Positions 17,915 through 26,528 of a stretch of DNA of 64,000 nt are shown piece by piece. Origin of the DNA: Oxalobacteraceae bacterium OTU3CAMAD1. Lineage in GTDB: Bacteria > Pseudomonadota > Gammaproteobacteria > Burkholderiales > Burkholderiaceae_D. Below the pieces are notes generated by a model. The model had not been told where the DNA came from. It was given only the letters and a program-made list of their open reading frames with translations, and did not search any database. How positions within the stretch are numbered: the stretch's first letter is position 1; the number at the start of each line of letters is the position of its first letter. The stretch covers positions 5,022,001 through 5,086,000 of the forward strand of contig CP099650.1 in NCBI GenBank assembly GCA_024123915.1. The letters are read 5' to 3'. Position numbers and translations under genes: made by a program.

Positions 17915-18816
17915 CGTATTTTCAGCGTCGCCTTCAACTGATCGAGCAGCGCCGCGACCTTCGGCGACATCGGGCGAGCCAACGGCCAGACCACGTGCAG
18001 CGGCAGGCCGTCGATCGCGCGCTCCGCCATCACCTCCACCACCGCGCCGGACGCCAGATGGTCGCGCACCAGCCACGTCGCCAGCTGCGCCACGCCCATA
18101 TCCGCCAGTACCGCTGTCATCTGCGCCTCGCCGTCGCCCGCCATGATCCGGTGCTCCATGGTGCGGCGCTCTGTTTGTCCGCCGGCGGACGCGAACAGCC
18201 ACGGACTCGCCGTGCCGTCGGCGCGTCCGTAGACGACGCAGTCGTGCAGCGCCAGGTCCGCGATGGAGTGCGGCGTGTCGCGCCGGGCCAGATAGGCCGG
18301 GGTGGCGCAGAAAATCAGGCGTTCGTCGCCCAGATGGACGTGTCCCAGCGATGCCGGCCAGTGCGCAGGCCCGCCAATGCGCACCGCTAAATCCAGCCCC
18401 TCCTCCTGCACGTCGACAAACCGGTCGGTGAAGGTGACCTGCGGTCGCAGGTTGGGATACTGCCCGCAAAAACGCAGCAACTCCGGCATGACGCGCATGC
18501 GGCCGAAGGTTGCCGGCAAGCCGATCACCAGACGGCCGGCCGGCTCGGCGTCCTGCGCCAGCGCGGCTTCGGTCTCGCCGAGCTCCATCAGCACGCGCCG
18601 GCAGGTCTCGTGGTATTTGCGGCCGGCGTCGGTCAGGGTCAGGCAGCGCGTGCTGCGTTCAAATAGCTTCACGCCGAGGCGCGTCTCCAGCCGCGCAAGG
18701 CTTTTGCTGACGGCGGAACTACTCAGTTGCAGCCGGGCGGCGGCCACGGTGAAGCTGCCGGCATCGGCGGCCTGCACGAAGTAAGCGATGTCCTTGAGGT
18801 GGTCGGAAGCGTGCAT
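17911..18816 (-). CDS. LysR-family transcriptional regulator
   Basis: 301 residues with an N-terminal winged helix-turn-helix (FVQAADAGSFTVAAARLQLSSSAVSKSLARLE) and the LysR effector domain (RLVIGLPATFGRMRVMPELL). The divergent reductase gene begins 100 bases away, the usual arrangement for a LysR regulator and its target, and a dyad lies between them. It closes the right end of the first arm of the kinase/SEDS locus but shows no functional link to it. The effector is unknown. Confidence 0.93.
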   Translation of the reverse strand: MHASDHLKDIAYFVQAADAGSFTVAAARLQLSSSAVSKSLARLETRLGVKLFERSTRCLTLTDAGRKYHETCRRVLMELGETEAALAQDAEPAGRLVIGLPATFGRMRVMPELLRFCGQYPNLRPQVTFTDRFVDVQEEGLDLAVRIGGPAHWPASLGHVHLGDERLIFCATPAYLARRDTPHSIADLALHDCVVYGRADGTASPWLFASAGGQTERRTMEHRIMAGDGEAQMTAVLADMGVAQLATWLVRDHLASGAVVEVMAERAIDGLPLHVVWPLARPMSPKVAALLDQLKATLKIR

Positions 18817-18829
18817 TTTTGCGGAATAA

Positions 18830-18850
18830 ATTTCATGAATTGATTGAAAT
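18830..18850. promoter_or_regulatory. Candidate LysR operator dyad
   Basis: ATTTCA and TGAAAT form a perfect inverted 6-base pair around a 9-base spacer, in the 100-base AT-rich gap between the divergent LysR and reductase genes. Size and position fit a LysR-type recognition site; binding is inferred. Confidence 0.5.
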
Positions 18851-18916
18851 CTTATCGTAAATACGAAATCCCTTCGCGATTATCATTCCTTATCGCTTAA
18901 ATGAAGGAGACTTCGC

Positions 18917-19990
18917 ATGAAAAATACCGCATTAATCGTCGGCGCCAGCGGCGTGACGGGTAGCGCGCTGGCCGAACGGCTGCTGGGCAACGGCTGGTCG
19001 GTGCTTGGCCTGTCACGCGGCCGCACGCCACTGATGGCAGGCGTCGAACCGATACGCGCGGACCTGACCTCGCACGACGAGGTGACGCGGGCGCTGGCCG
19101 GGCGTGTCGTCACCCATGTGTTTTTTACCGCGTGGGCGCGCCAGGCCAACGAGAAGGAAAATATCCGTGTCAATGGCGCGATGGTGAGCAATGTGCTTGA
19201 TGCTTTGCGTGACGCAGCGACGCTCAGGCACGCGGCGCTGGTGACGGGTTTGAAGCATTATCTGGGGCCTTTCGAGGCGTATGCGACCGGCGCGGTTCCC
19301 GAGACGCCGTTCCGGGAGGAGCAAGGACGCAAGCCGGTCGACAATTTCTACTATGAGCAGGAAGACCGTTTGTTTGCGGCGGCGGAGCGCGGCGGCTTTA
19401 GCTGGAGTGTCCATCGTCCGCATACGGTCATCGGTTACGCGGTGGGCAATGCAATGAATATGGGCTTGACCTTGGCCGTCTATGCGACGTTGTGCAAGGA
19501 GTCCGGGGCGCCGTTCGTGTTCCCGGGATCGCCGGCGCAATGGAACGGGTTGACGGATATGACCGACGCGCGGCTGCTGGCGGCGCATCTGGAATGGGCG
19601 GCGACCAGCACGGCGGGCGCCAACGAGGACTTCAATGTCGTCAATGGCGATGTGTTCAGGTGGAAGTGGCTGTGGCCCAAGCTGGCGGAGTACTTCGGCA
19701 TCGAGGCGGGGCCGTTCGACGGGGATGTTCAGCCGTTGGAGGGACGGATGGATGACGCGCCGCGCGCGTGGACGGAGATCGCGGCCAGGCACGGGCTGGC
19801 GGAGGTTGATATCGGCAAGCTCGCGTCGTGGTGGCATACGGACGCGGACCTGGGCCGGCCGATGGAAGTCCTTGCGGATATGACCAAGAGCCGCAAGGCG
19901 GGATTTTTGACGTATCAAAGCACGCCGGACGCGTTTTTTGATTTGTTCGAGCGGTTGAAGGCGGAGCGTATCATTCCGGGCCGTGCATAA
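18917..19990 (+). CDS. NAD(P)-dependent SDR reductase, PRISE-like
   Basis: 357 residues with AAGGAGA before the ATG. The Rossmann start is ALIVGASGVTGSALAERLL (GxxGxxG). Further on VTGLKHYLGPF and NFYYEQEDRLF match the catalytic Lys/Tyr segments of the progesterone 5-beta-reductase/iridoid synthase-like (PRISE) group of atypical SDRs, which reduce activated C=C bonds. The substrate in this bacterium is unknown. The gene is divergent from a LysR regulator that probably controls it. Codon use looks slightly less GC-rich and more repetitive than in flanking genes. Confidence 0.88.
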   Translation: MKNTALIVGASGVTGSALAERLLGNGWSVLGLSRGRTPLMAGVEPIRADLTSHDEVTRALAGRVVTHVFFTAWARQANEKENIRVNGAMVSNVLDALRDAATLRHAALVTGLKHYLGPFEAYATGAVPETPFREEQGRKPVDNFYYEQEDRLFAAAERGGFSWSVHRPHTVIGYAVGNAMNMGLTLAVYATLCKESGAPFVFPGSPAQWNGLTDMTDARLLAAHLEWAATSTAGANEDFNVVNGDVFRWKWLWPKLAEYFGIEAGPFDGDVQPLEGRMDDAPRAWTEIAARHGLAEVDIGKLASWWHTDADLGRPMEVLADMTKSRKAGFLTYQSTPDAFFDLFERLKAERIIPGRA

Positions 19991-20021
19991 CAGAGCCCGC
20001 GCACGGGCCCATACGCATGAA

Positions 20022-20915
20022 TTACAGGTACTGCCCGCCCGCTGGCTTCTTGACCGGCAGCGGTATCCACTCGGTCTCGCCGGGCACCTTGTCGAAGCGC
20101 TGCGCCTCCCAATCCTCGCCGGCCTTCACAATGCGCTCCTTGCTCGACGAGACGAAATTCCACGACATGAAGCGCCGGCCATCCAGCGGCTCGCCGCCGA
20201 TCACCACAAAGTGCGCTTCCGACGTCGCTTTCACCCGCTGCGTGCTGCCAGTATCGAGCAGCGCCATATTGTTCTTCTCCAGCGGCGTACCGTCGATCTC
20301 CACATCGCCGTCGATCGGATAGATCGCCGCTTCCTCCGGCAGTCCGCTCAGGGCCAGCTCCTGCCCCGCCTTCAACGTCACATCCAGATACAAGGTGCGG
20401 CTAAAGGTCTTGACCGGCGAGGTCCTGCCGAACGCGGTACCGATCAGCACCCGCACGCGCGCGCCGTCGACCGTCAGCTCCGGAATGTCGGCGGACGGCG
20501 TGTGGCAAAAGCCCGGCTCGTCCTCCTCGTGCGCCACCGGCAGCGCGGCCCACAGCTGCAGGCCGTGCGTGCGGTGCGGCTTGCCGACCAAATCCTTCGG
20601 CGTGCGCTCGGAGTGGACGATGCCGCGCCCCGCCGTCATCCAGTTGATCGCACCGGGTTCGATGCGCTGGAAGGTGCCGATGCTGTCGCGGTGATCCATC
20701 GCGCCCTCGAACAGATAAGTCACCGTCGCCAGCCCGATGTGCGGATGCGGACGCACGTCATGGTCGGCATCGACAGGCACATCGACGGGACCGAAATGGT
20801 CGAAGAAAATAAACGGGCCCACGGCCTGCTTGATGGCGGACGGCAGATAACGGCGCACGAGAAAGCCGCCGCCCAGATCCTTCTCATGGCCCTTCAACAG
20901 ATTCGAGATTGTCAT
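20022..20915 (-). CDS. Pirin family protein
   Basis: 297 residues of the bicupin pirin family. The N-terminal cupin has the typical PHPHIGLATVTYLFEGAMDHRDS and GAINWMTAGRGIVHSERTP segments, which supply His and Glu metal ligands. The middle carries GLQLWAALP. Bacterial pirins bind iron or other metals, and some act as quercetinases. The start codon follows the OsmC stop by 4 bases on the same strand, so the two form a pair. A second pirin is encoded at 54334; the two differ clearly. Confidence 0.93.
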   Translation of the reverse strand: MTISNLLKGHEKDLGGGFLVRRYLPSAIKQAVGPFIFFDHFGPVDVPVDADHDVRPHPHIGLATVTYLFEGAMDHRDSIGTFQRIEPGAINWMTAGRGIVHSERTPKDLVGKPHRTHGLQLWAALPVAHEEDEPGFCHTPSADIPELTVDGARVRVLIGTAFGRTSPVKTFSRTLYLDVTLKAGQELALSGLPEEAAIYPIDGDVEIDGTPLEKNNMALLDTGSTQRVKATSEAHFVVIGGEPLDGRRFMSWNFVSSSKERIVKAGEDWEAQRFDKVPGETEWIPLPVKKPAGGQYL

Positions 20916-20919
20916 TGGC

Positions 20920-21318
20920 TTATCCCAGAACGGTGGTGACTTCCGTGGTCACGGACGTCATCAGTTTGTGGATCGGACATTTCTGCGCGGCGGCCAGCAA
21001 CTCGGCGCGTTGGGTCTCGCTCAGATTACCCGTCAGGTGCAAGGTGGCGGCCAGGCGATAGACGCCCTGGCGCTCTTCACTGGCGTCGCGCTCCATGCTC
21101 ACTTCCACATGTTCGAGCGGGATGTTCTTGCGCTTGGCGAACCAGACCACCGTAAGCGCCTTGCAGGCGCTCAGCGCCGCGTCGTACAGGTCGTGCGGCG
21201 ACGGACCGGCGTCGTTGCCGCCCTCTTCCACCGAACCGTCGGTCGAGACGATGTGGTTGCGCACGTGGACGATGTGTCGCATCGGCAGCGATTGATCGCG
21301 CAGTACTTTGATAGTCAT
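20920..21318 (-). CDS. OsmC-family peroxiredoxin-like protein
   Basis: 132 residues from the ATG at 21318 behind AAGGAA. The fold signature is DAGPSPHDLYDAALSACKALTV, with a Cys in the central helix, and the later KCPIHKLM carries the second conserved Cys. Both redox Cys typical of OsmC/Ohr-type hydroperoxide reductases are therefore present. Gene order OsmC then pirin, almost abutting, suggests a small stress-response operon. Substrate preference (organic hydroperoxide or sulfur species) is not shown by sequence. Confidence 0.9.
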   Translation of the reverse strand: MTIKVLRDQSLPMRHIVHVRNHIVSTDGSVEEGGNDAGPSPHDLYDAALSACKALTVVWFAKRKNIPLEHVEVSMERDASEERQGVYRLAATLHLTGNLSETQRAELLAAAQKCPIHKLMTSVTTEVTTVLG

Positions 21319-21399
21319 TCCGTGTTCCTTGTGGGCGGTAATCAGAACCCACAATTTACACCGTTTAGGAGAGTTTCGCCTCCCCTAAACGGGGAAGCG

Positions 21400-21744
21400 T
21401 CACACCACTTTCTTGACGAATTCCGTCTTCAGGCTCATGGCGCCGAAGCCTTCGATCTTGCAGTCGATATCGTGGTCGCTGTCGACCAGGCGGATGTTTT
21501 TGACCTTGGTGCCGACTTTGACGGTGCCGCCACCGCCCTTGAGCTTCAGATCCTTGATAACGGTGACGGTATCGCCATCCTGCAGAATGTTCCCGACCGA
21601 GTCGCGGTAGACGCGCGCGCCTTCGTCGGCGGCATCGGCGGCCGTCGCGCTCCACTCGTGCGCGCATTCCGGGCACACTAACTGGGCGCCATCTTCGTAG
21701 GTGAATTCGGAATTACATTTCGGGCATGGGGGCAAAGCGCTCAT
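21400..21744 (-). CDS. phnA: PhnA/YjdM family zinc-ribbon protein
   Basis: 114 residues beginning [10 protein letters not shown]. The N-terminal zinc ribbon has CPKC and CPEC pairs, followed by the conserved YjdM/PhnA core [20 protein letters not shown] and the SH3-like [13 protein letters not shown]...DIDCKIEG. The family was named after an E. coli gene once tied to phosphonate use, but the name phnA is historical and the function is not established. I start at 21744, where the conserved zinc ribbon begins; a longer in-frame start at 21795 adds unconserved residues. It lies between the OsmC pair and the second kinase gene. Confidence 0.9.
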   Translation of the reverse strand: MSALPPCPKCNSEFTYEDGAQLVCPECAHEWSATAADAADEGARVYRDSVGNILQDGDTVTVIKDLKLKGGGGTVKVGTKVKNIRLVDSDHDIDCKIEGFGAMSLKTEFVKKVV

Positions 21745-21801
21745 CGTTGGTCCTGGTGGTTGTACTGCAAAGAAGGCGGCAGTATACACCCCCATCCACT
21801 G

Positions 21802-24123
21802 CTAGACCAGTTTGCGGGCGACGCGGAAGCCGACGATATCATTGGCCAGCACCGCCGAGAAGCCGTTGCGCACCGAGGAGCGCAAGTAGCGCGGGTTGTA
21901 CAGCCATGAGCCGCCGCGCAGTATCCGCCGTACGTTATCGCCGCCCTCCCCCCACGCGCTGCCATCGACCGGAGCGCCCACGTAGCTGTCGTGCACCACA
22001 TCCTGGGTCCACTCCCACACGTTGCCGTGCATATCGAACAGGCCCCAGGGGTTGGGCGGGTAGGTGCCGGCCTTACTGGTCCCCTGGCGGAAGGCGCCGC
22101 GTGCACTGCCGTTGTAGGTGTAATTGCCGTCGTAGTTGGCCTGCTCGGTGGTGATGCTGTCGCCGAAGCTGAAGGCCGTCTTGGTGCCGGCGCGGCAGGC
22201 GTACTCCCATTCCGATTCGCTCGGCAAGCGGTAGGTCTGCCCGGTCTTTTCGGACAGCCAGCGCAGATACAGCTGCACGTCCATCCAACTGACGCCGATC
22301 ACCGGATGGTCGTCGTCCTGGGCGAACCCGGGCGCGCGCCAGTCGGTATCGGACTGCGATTCCCAGCCGGTGGCGCGGACGAACTGGCGCCACTGGCCCA
22401 CCGTCACCGGAAAGCGGCCCATCGCGATCGGCTGTTCGATGCCGACCCAGTGCTGCGGCGTCTCGCGGTCCAGCCAGTTTTTCTGAGCCCCGGCCTTGAT
22501 CGCCACCGCGTGTTCGTGTTCGTGGGACCCCATCTGAAAACGTCCGGTGGGAATCAGCACCAGATCGGGACCGACACCGGTGCCGTCGATAAAGCGGTCG
22601 CGCAGCACACCGCTGGGATCGGCGACCGGGCTACCCGCCGTCGGCATCAGCGCGGCCAGTTCGGCGGCGTTGCGCTCGGCCAGTTGTTTGCGGTGGCGTT
22701 CCTGCTCCGAGCGATACGCCGCTTCGGCCTTCAGCTGCGCGGCCTTGCGTTGCAGTTCCTCGCGCTCGTCGCGGGCTTTCTTGGCGTCGGCGTCGCGGCG
22801 CGCCTGCAGTTGCTCGCGCAAGGTTTGCTTGCGCGCCAGCGCGGCGGCTTCCGCCTCCGCGCGCTGCTTGGCCTCCAGCGCGCGGCGTTGCTGGTCGAGC
22901 CGCACCTTCTCCAGCGCGGCCGCCTTGGCCTCGGCCTCGCGGCGCGCGGCCAGTTCCACCGCCTGCGCCTGACGCTTCTGTTCCGTCAGGCGGGCTTGCT
23001 CGGCCTGCGCCGCCAGCTCCTTCTTGCGCTGCCGCTCGCGCTCCAGCTGCTCCTGCTGGTCCTTCTCCTGTTGCGCGGCCTTCTGCGCCGCCTGCGCAGC
23101 CAGTTCCTCGTCGGTCGGCCCGGTGGCCCGCTGCAGCTGCGCCAGCAACTCGTTGACCGATGCCGGGCGCCGCTCCTGCTGATAGGCGAAGCCGGTTTGC
23201 AGCACCTGCCATTGGCGCTCATTCAAGCCATGCGGCGGTGATGGATGAAAGTCTGCCGGCCGCATGTCGTCGAACGGCATGCGGCCTTCCAGCAACTGGT
23301 AGATCATCACGGCCACCGCGTACACATCGAGCTTGGGCGCGGGCTGGCGTTGATGCGTGCCTGCTTCCGGAGCGCGATAGCCAACCGTCCCGGCGTTCGG
23401 CGTCTGCAGACCGAGGCTGCTGCCGGCGCTGCGCGCACGCGAGGCGATGCCGAAATCGAGCAGTTTGATTTCGTTGCGCAGGGTGAGGAAGACGTTTCCG
23501 GGCTTGATGTCGCGGTGAACCAGCTTGTGCTTCTCCCACGCGTATTGCAGCGCGTCGCCGACCGGCGAGAGCAGCTTGAAGACCGCCTCCAGCGGCAGCG
23601 GCCCTTGCGCGGCCAGGTAGGCATCCAGGTCCTGGCCTTCCAGGTATTCCATGATGATGAAATAGCTGGAGGTGGCCGGGTCCTGCGCCCATTCGTAGAC
23701 GCGGACGATGTTCTCGTGCGCCAGCTTACGTGCCTGTGTCGCTTCCTCGATCAACAGCTTGGCGTGGGTGGCGCTTTGGGTCAGCTGCGGCGGCAGGATC
23801 TTCAGCGCGACCATCTCGCTGTGGCCCAGCTCCGCGTGCGTGGCCAGGTCGGTGGCCTGCCACACCTGCCCCATGCCGCCCATGCCGATCAGGCGCTCCA
23901 GCCGGTAGCGGCGGTTTTGCGGACCGATCTCCTGGCCCGACATCAGGCCCAGTTCCGTGCCCTGGCGCACCGGCATCGGGGCGGCCGTGACGCTGCCTCC
24001 CGGCGGCGCGTACTCCGCATCCAGGATGGCGTTCTTGCGACGGTCGAACTCTTGGAGGCTTAACAGACCGTCTTCATGTAAGGCCCGCAGTTCGCGGATC
24101 TTGTCTCTTGCCGTTTGCATCAT
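21802..24123 (-). CDS. Ser/Thr kinase fused to FGE/SUMF1-like domain
   Basis: 773 residues from 24123; an in-frame ATG at 24180 would overlap the upstream gene. A SHOCT-like helical motif (ELRALHEDGLLSLQEFDRRK) comes first. The kinase domain spans about 70-335: IGMGGMG loop, K108, HRDIKPGN (D205), DFG at 223-225. A Gln/Glu/Arg/Ala-rich coiled coil (about 340-490) follows. The C-terminal 240 residues are an FGE-sulfatase-type domain: GRFQMGS, PVTVGQW, VSWMDVQLYLRWL, LPSESEWEYA, GLFDMHGNVWEW, LRGGSW, VGFRV. The two active-site Cys of true formylglycine-generating enzymes are absent. Last gene of the minus-strand arm. Confidence 0.9.
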   Translation of the reverse strand: MMQTARDKIRELRALHEDGLLSLQEFDRRKNAILDAEYAPPGGSVTAAPMPVRQGTELGLMSGQEIGPQNRRYRLERLIGMGGMGQVWQATDLATHAELGHSEMVALKILPPQLTQSATHAKLLIEEATQARKLAHENIVRVYEWAQDPATSSYFIIMEYLEGQDLDAYLAAQGPLPLEAVFKLLSPVGDALQYAWEKHKLVHRDIKPGNVFLTLRNEIKLLDFGIASRARSAGSSLGLQTPNAGTVGYRAPEAGTHQRQPAPKLDVYAVAVMIYQLLEGRMPFDDMRPADFHPSPPHGLNERQWQVLQTGFAYQQERRPASVNELLAQLQRATGPTDEELAAQAAQKAAQQEKDQQEQLERERQRKKELAAQAEQARLTEQKRQAQAVELAARREAEAKAAALEKVRLDQQRRALEAKQRAEAEAAALARKQTLREQLQARRDADAKKARDEREELQRKAAQLKAEAAYRSEQERHRKQLAERNAAELAALMPTAGSPVADPSGVLRDRFIDGTGVGPDLVLIPTGRFQMGSHEHEHAVAIKAGAQKNWLDRETPQHWVGIEQPIAMGRFPVTVGQWRQFVRATGWESQSDTDWRAPGFAQDDDHPVIGVSWMDVQLYLRWLSEKTGQTYRLPSESEWEYACRAGTKTAFSFGDSITTEQANYDGNYTYNGSARGAFRQGTSKAGTYPPNPWGLFDMHGNVWEWTQDVVHDSYVGAPVDGSAWGEGGDNVRRILRGGSWLYNPRYLRSSVRNGFSAVLANDIVGFRVARKLV

Positions 24124-24158
24124 TGACTGAAGTGTAACCGTTCCTGCTGTTTGGCGTT

Positions 24159-26429
24159 TTAGGTCAGTGGGACGCCGCATTGGGCGCAGAACTTGTCGTG
24201 GGGGTGGTCTATCCGCAAAGGGTGGCCGTTGACGCAGTAACCCACGCTTTTCGGCGTGGCCGGCAAAGGCACGCCGGCGCGCGCGACGCCGATGCCCAGT
24301 TGGCTCTGTGTCGTCAGCGCGCTGGCGCTCGCGGCGTTCTGCACGTTGAGCAGGTCGAGCTGATGGCGGCGATCCTTGTCCAGTTCCGCGTCGCGGTGCG
24401 CGCGCTCTTCGAGCACCCGTTCGTGGGCCTGCTGCTGCGCTTCGGCCGGCGTCATGCCATGTTCGGAAGCCACCACGTTGGCCAGCGCCTGTATCTGTTC
24501 GGCCGACATACCACCCTGGATCTGCATCTTCATGATCTGCGACAGCGCCTGCGCATTCGGCTCGGCGGCGGTGGCCACCTTGCCGGTGTCGCTCAAGCCG
24601 CCGATGGTTTCGATGCGCTTGATCTCATGCGATTGCTGCGCCAGCAGCACGTCGTACTCGCCCTTCCAACGCGCGAACTTCTCTTCGCGGTCGTGCTCCA
24701 GCTTTTTCAGCTCGCGCTGCCATTCGGCCTCCTGATCCTTTTGCTTGAGGATCTGGCGCTGCTCGTCGACCGCCAACTGGTCCAGCAATGCCTGTTTGCT
24801 GTTGGCCTGGTTCTGGCGCGCGTGGATGCCGTCCGCCTCGATCGTGCGCAGCAGCTTTTCGTACTGCGCGATGGAGTCGGCCTGTGCGCCGGCGCGCTTC
24901 AATTCCTCGATCTTCTGGTTGATCTCCGCCACCTGCACGGCGTTGGCGGCGTCCTTGACGGCGTCGCCGCGCAGCAGCTCGCGCTGGCGCGCCAGCGCAA
25001 GCTGGTCTTCCCATTCCTGCACCCGCTCGGCCTCCCGGCGGCGCGCCGCGCCGGCGAGGGTCATGCCCTGGATGCGCGCTTCGTGGGCTTCCGACTCCAC
25101 TTGCAGTTCGCGCGCCTTCTCGTCTTTTTCGCGCTGGCGCAACGCCGCCAGCTCGTTGCGGCGGTGCGATTCGTCCTCGATCAGGAGCGCCTGGGCGATC
25201 TGGTTTTCAATCGCCTGCTGGCGCAGCTGGTGCGACAGGCGCTGCTGCGCCAACTGGCGCTGCTCGGCGGCGGTCTGCTGCAACACTTCCAGCTCGGTGC
25301 GCATTTTGATCTGCGCCAGCTGGCGCACATGCTCCCAGTCGGCCTGCTCGCCGGCGCGGTGCGACTTGCTCTTCGCCAGTTCGTGCTCCAGGTCGGCCAG
25401 GACGGTGCCGGCGCCTTTGTCCAGCGCCACCTTGCGGGTTTTCGATTCCATGACGCGGCTGTACAGCTCCACCTCGCGCGCGCGCAGCGACTGTATCCGC
25501 TCGCTTTCCTTCAACGTCAGCTCGGCCTTGTTGACGCTGGCATCCTGGCGCAGCTCGGCGCGGCGGAAGTCGGAGCGCATCTTCTGCTCCTCGCGCCAGA
25601 TGGCCTGCCATTCCTCCTCGTCGTAGATCTGGTCGAGCTGTTTGACATGTTCGAGCTGCACGTGGCGCTCGTCGGCCACCAGCCACAAGGTGCCGATGCG
25701 CTCGCGGTTATGGTCGAATTTATCGTGGCGCAGCGCCGCCGTCTCGACCCGCTCCACCGCCAGGCCGTAGGCGGCCAGCCGCAGTTTGAGCGCGGCCTGC
25801 AGGCGCTCGTCCAGTTGCAGGCGCAGATCGGCGTTTTGCGCCATGTCGCGCATCGAGCGGCCGCCGACAAATTCGGCCGCCAGCTGGCGCACCGATGGCG
25901 ACAGCAGTTCATGCAGGTGCAAGGTGCTGACGACGCCGGGCACGGTCATGAAGTGCTGCGCGAAGGCCGGCACGTTTTCGATGCGGATGGCGACGGTGAA
26001 TCGCGCCGAAATTTTCAGGTGTTCGGCAGTTTGCAGGTCACTGAACGAAAACTCCACCGGCAACGGCGCGCTGCGGGTGATCAGTATCTCGGCGTTCTGG
26101 TTGCGCAGCAGGTGATTGAGCCGGGTGAAGAAGCCTTCGATCTCGTATTCGCCCTGCGGCACTTCGGTCGCCTTGTCGGCTTGCAGGATGTAGGCGCGCG
26201 AGGTGGCCGGCACGCGCAACGTCTTGGTGAAGATGCCGGACAAGGCGCTGACGCCGAAATACACCGCCAGCTCGTCGTCGCCGGGAATCCAGCGGTTGTC
26301 ACGCAAAACCGGCTCGTTGCGCGGCGCGCCCAGGGTCAAACCGCAATGCTTGCAGTAGCCCGACTGGTCATCGTTTTTGTGCTCGCAACGCGGGCATTTA
26401 ACGCCGCCAAAACCAAACATTTGGAACAT
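24159..26429 (-). CDS. Zn-ribbon, SPFH/band-7 and coiled-coil protein
   Basis: 756 residues, AAGGAG site before the ATG. An N-terminal zinc ribbon (CPRC at 13-16, CKHC about 27-30) is followed by a divergent SPFH/band-7 domain (about 45-270: LRVPATSRAYILQ, RFTVAIRIENVPAF, LKLRLAAYGLAVERVE). A long charged coiled coil (about 275-690) and a second zinc ribbon at the end (CVNGHPL, CAQCGVPLT) complete it. There is no membrane helix. SPFH proteins form large ring or cage oligomers at membranes. Co-encoded with a PBP and a kinase, it could be a scaffold. The next start lies 35 bases downstream. Confidence 0.82.
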   Translation of the reverse strand: MFQMFGFGGVKCPRCEHKNDDQSGYCKHCGLTLGAPRNEPVLRDNRWIPGDDELAVYFGVSALSGIFTKTLRVPATSRAYILQADKATEVPQGEYEIEGFFTRLNHLLRNQNAEILITRSAPLPVEFSFSDLQTAEHLKISARFTVAIRIENVPAFAQHFMTVPGVVSTLHLHELLSPSVRQLAAEFVGGRSMRDMAQNADLRLQLDERLQAALKLRLAAYGLAVERVETAALRHDKFDHNRERIGTLWLVADERHVQLEHVKQLDQIYDEEEWQAIWREEQKMRSDFRRAELRQDASVNKAELTLKESERIQSLRAREVELYSRVMESKTRKVALDKGAGTVLADLEHELAKSKSHRAGEQADWEHVRQLAQIKMRTELEVLQQTAAEQRQLAQQRLSHQLRQQAIENQIAQALLIEDESHRRNELAALRQREKDEKARELQVESEAHEARIQGMTLAGAARRREAERVQEWEDQLALARQRELLRGDAVKDAANAVQVAEINQKIEELKRAGAQADSIAQYEKLLRTIEADGIHARQNQANSKQALLDQLAVDEQRQILKQKDQEAEWQRELKKLEHDREEKFARWKGEYDVLLAQQSHEIKRIETIGGLSDTGKVATAAEPNAQALSQIMKMQIQGGMSAEQIQALANVVASEHGMTPAEAQQQAHERVLEERAHRDAELDKDRRHQLDLLNVQNAASASALTTQSQLGIGVARAGVPLPATPKSVGYCVNGHPLRIDHPHDKFCAQCGVPLT

Positions 26430-26528
26430 GTCAGACTCCTTCTTCGATTCATCTTCCGTGCCACCCTGTCATCCGACGATTTTAGCAGGGCAAGCCGGTT
26501 TCATTCTTGCGCACGATTCAGCGCTAGC

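Noticed and set aside
16550..18469. 639-codon minus-strand frame across the FHA and LysR genes
   Set aside because: It spans two well-supported genes on different strands and has Arg/Gly/Ala composition typical of shadow frames.
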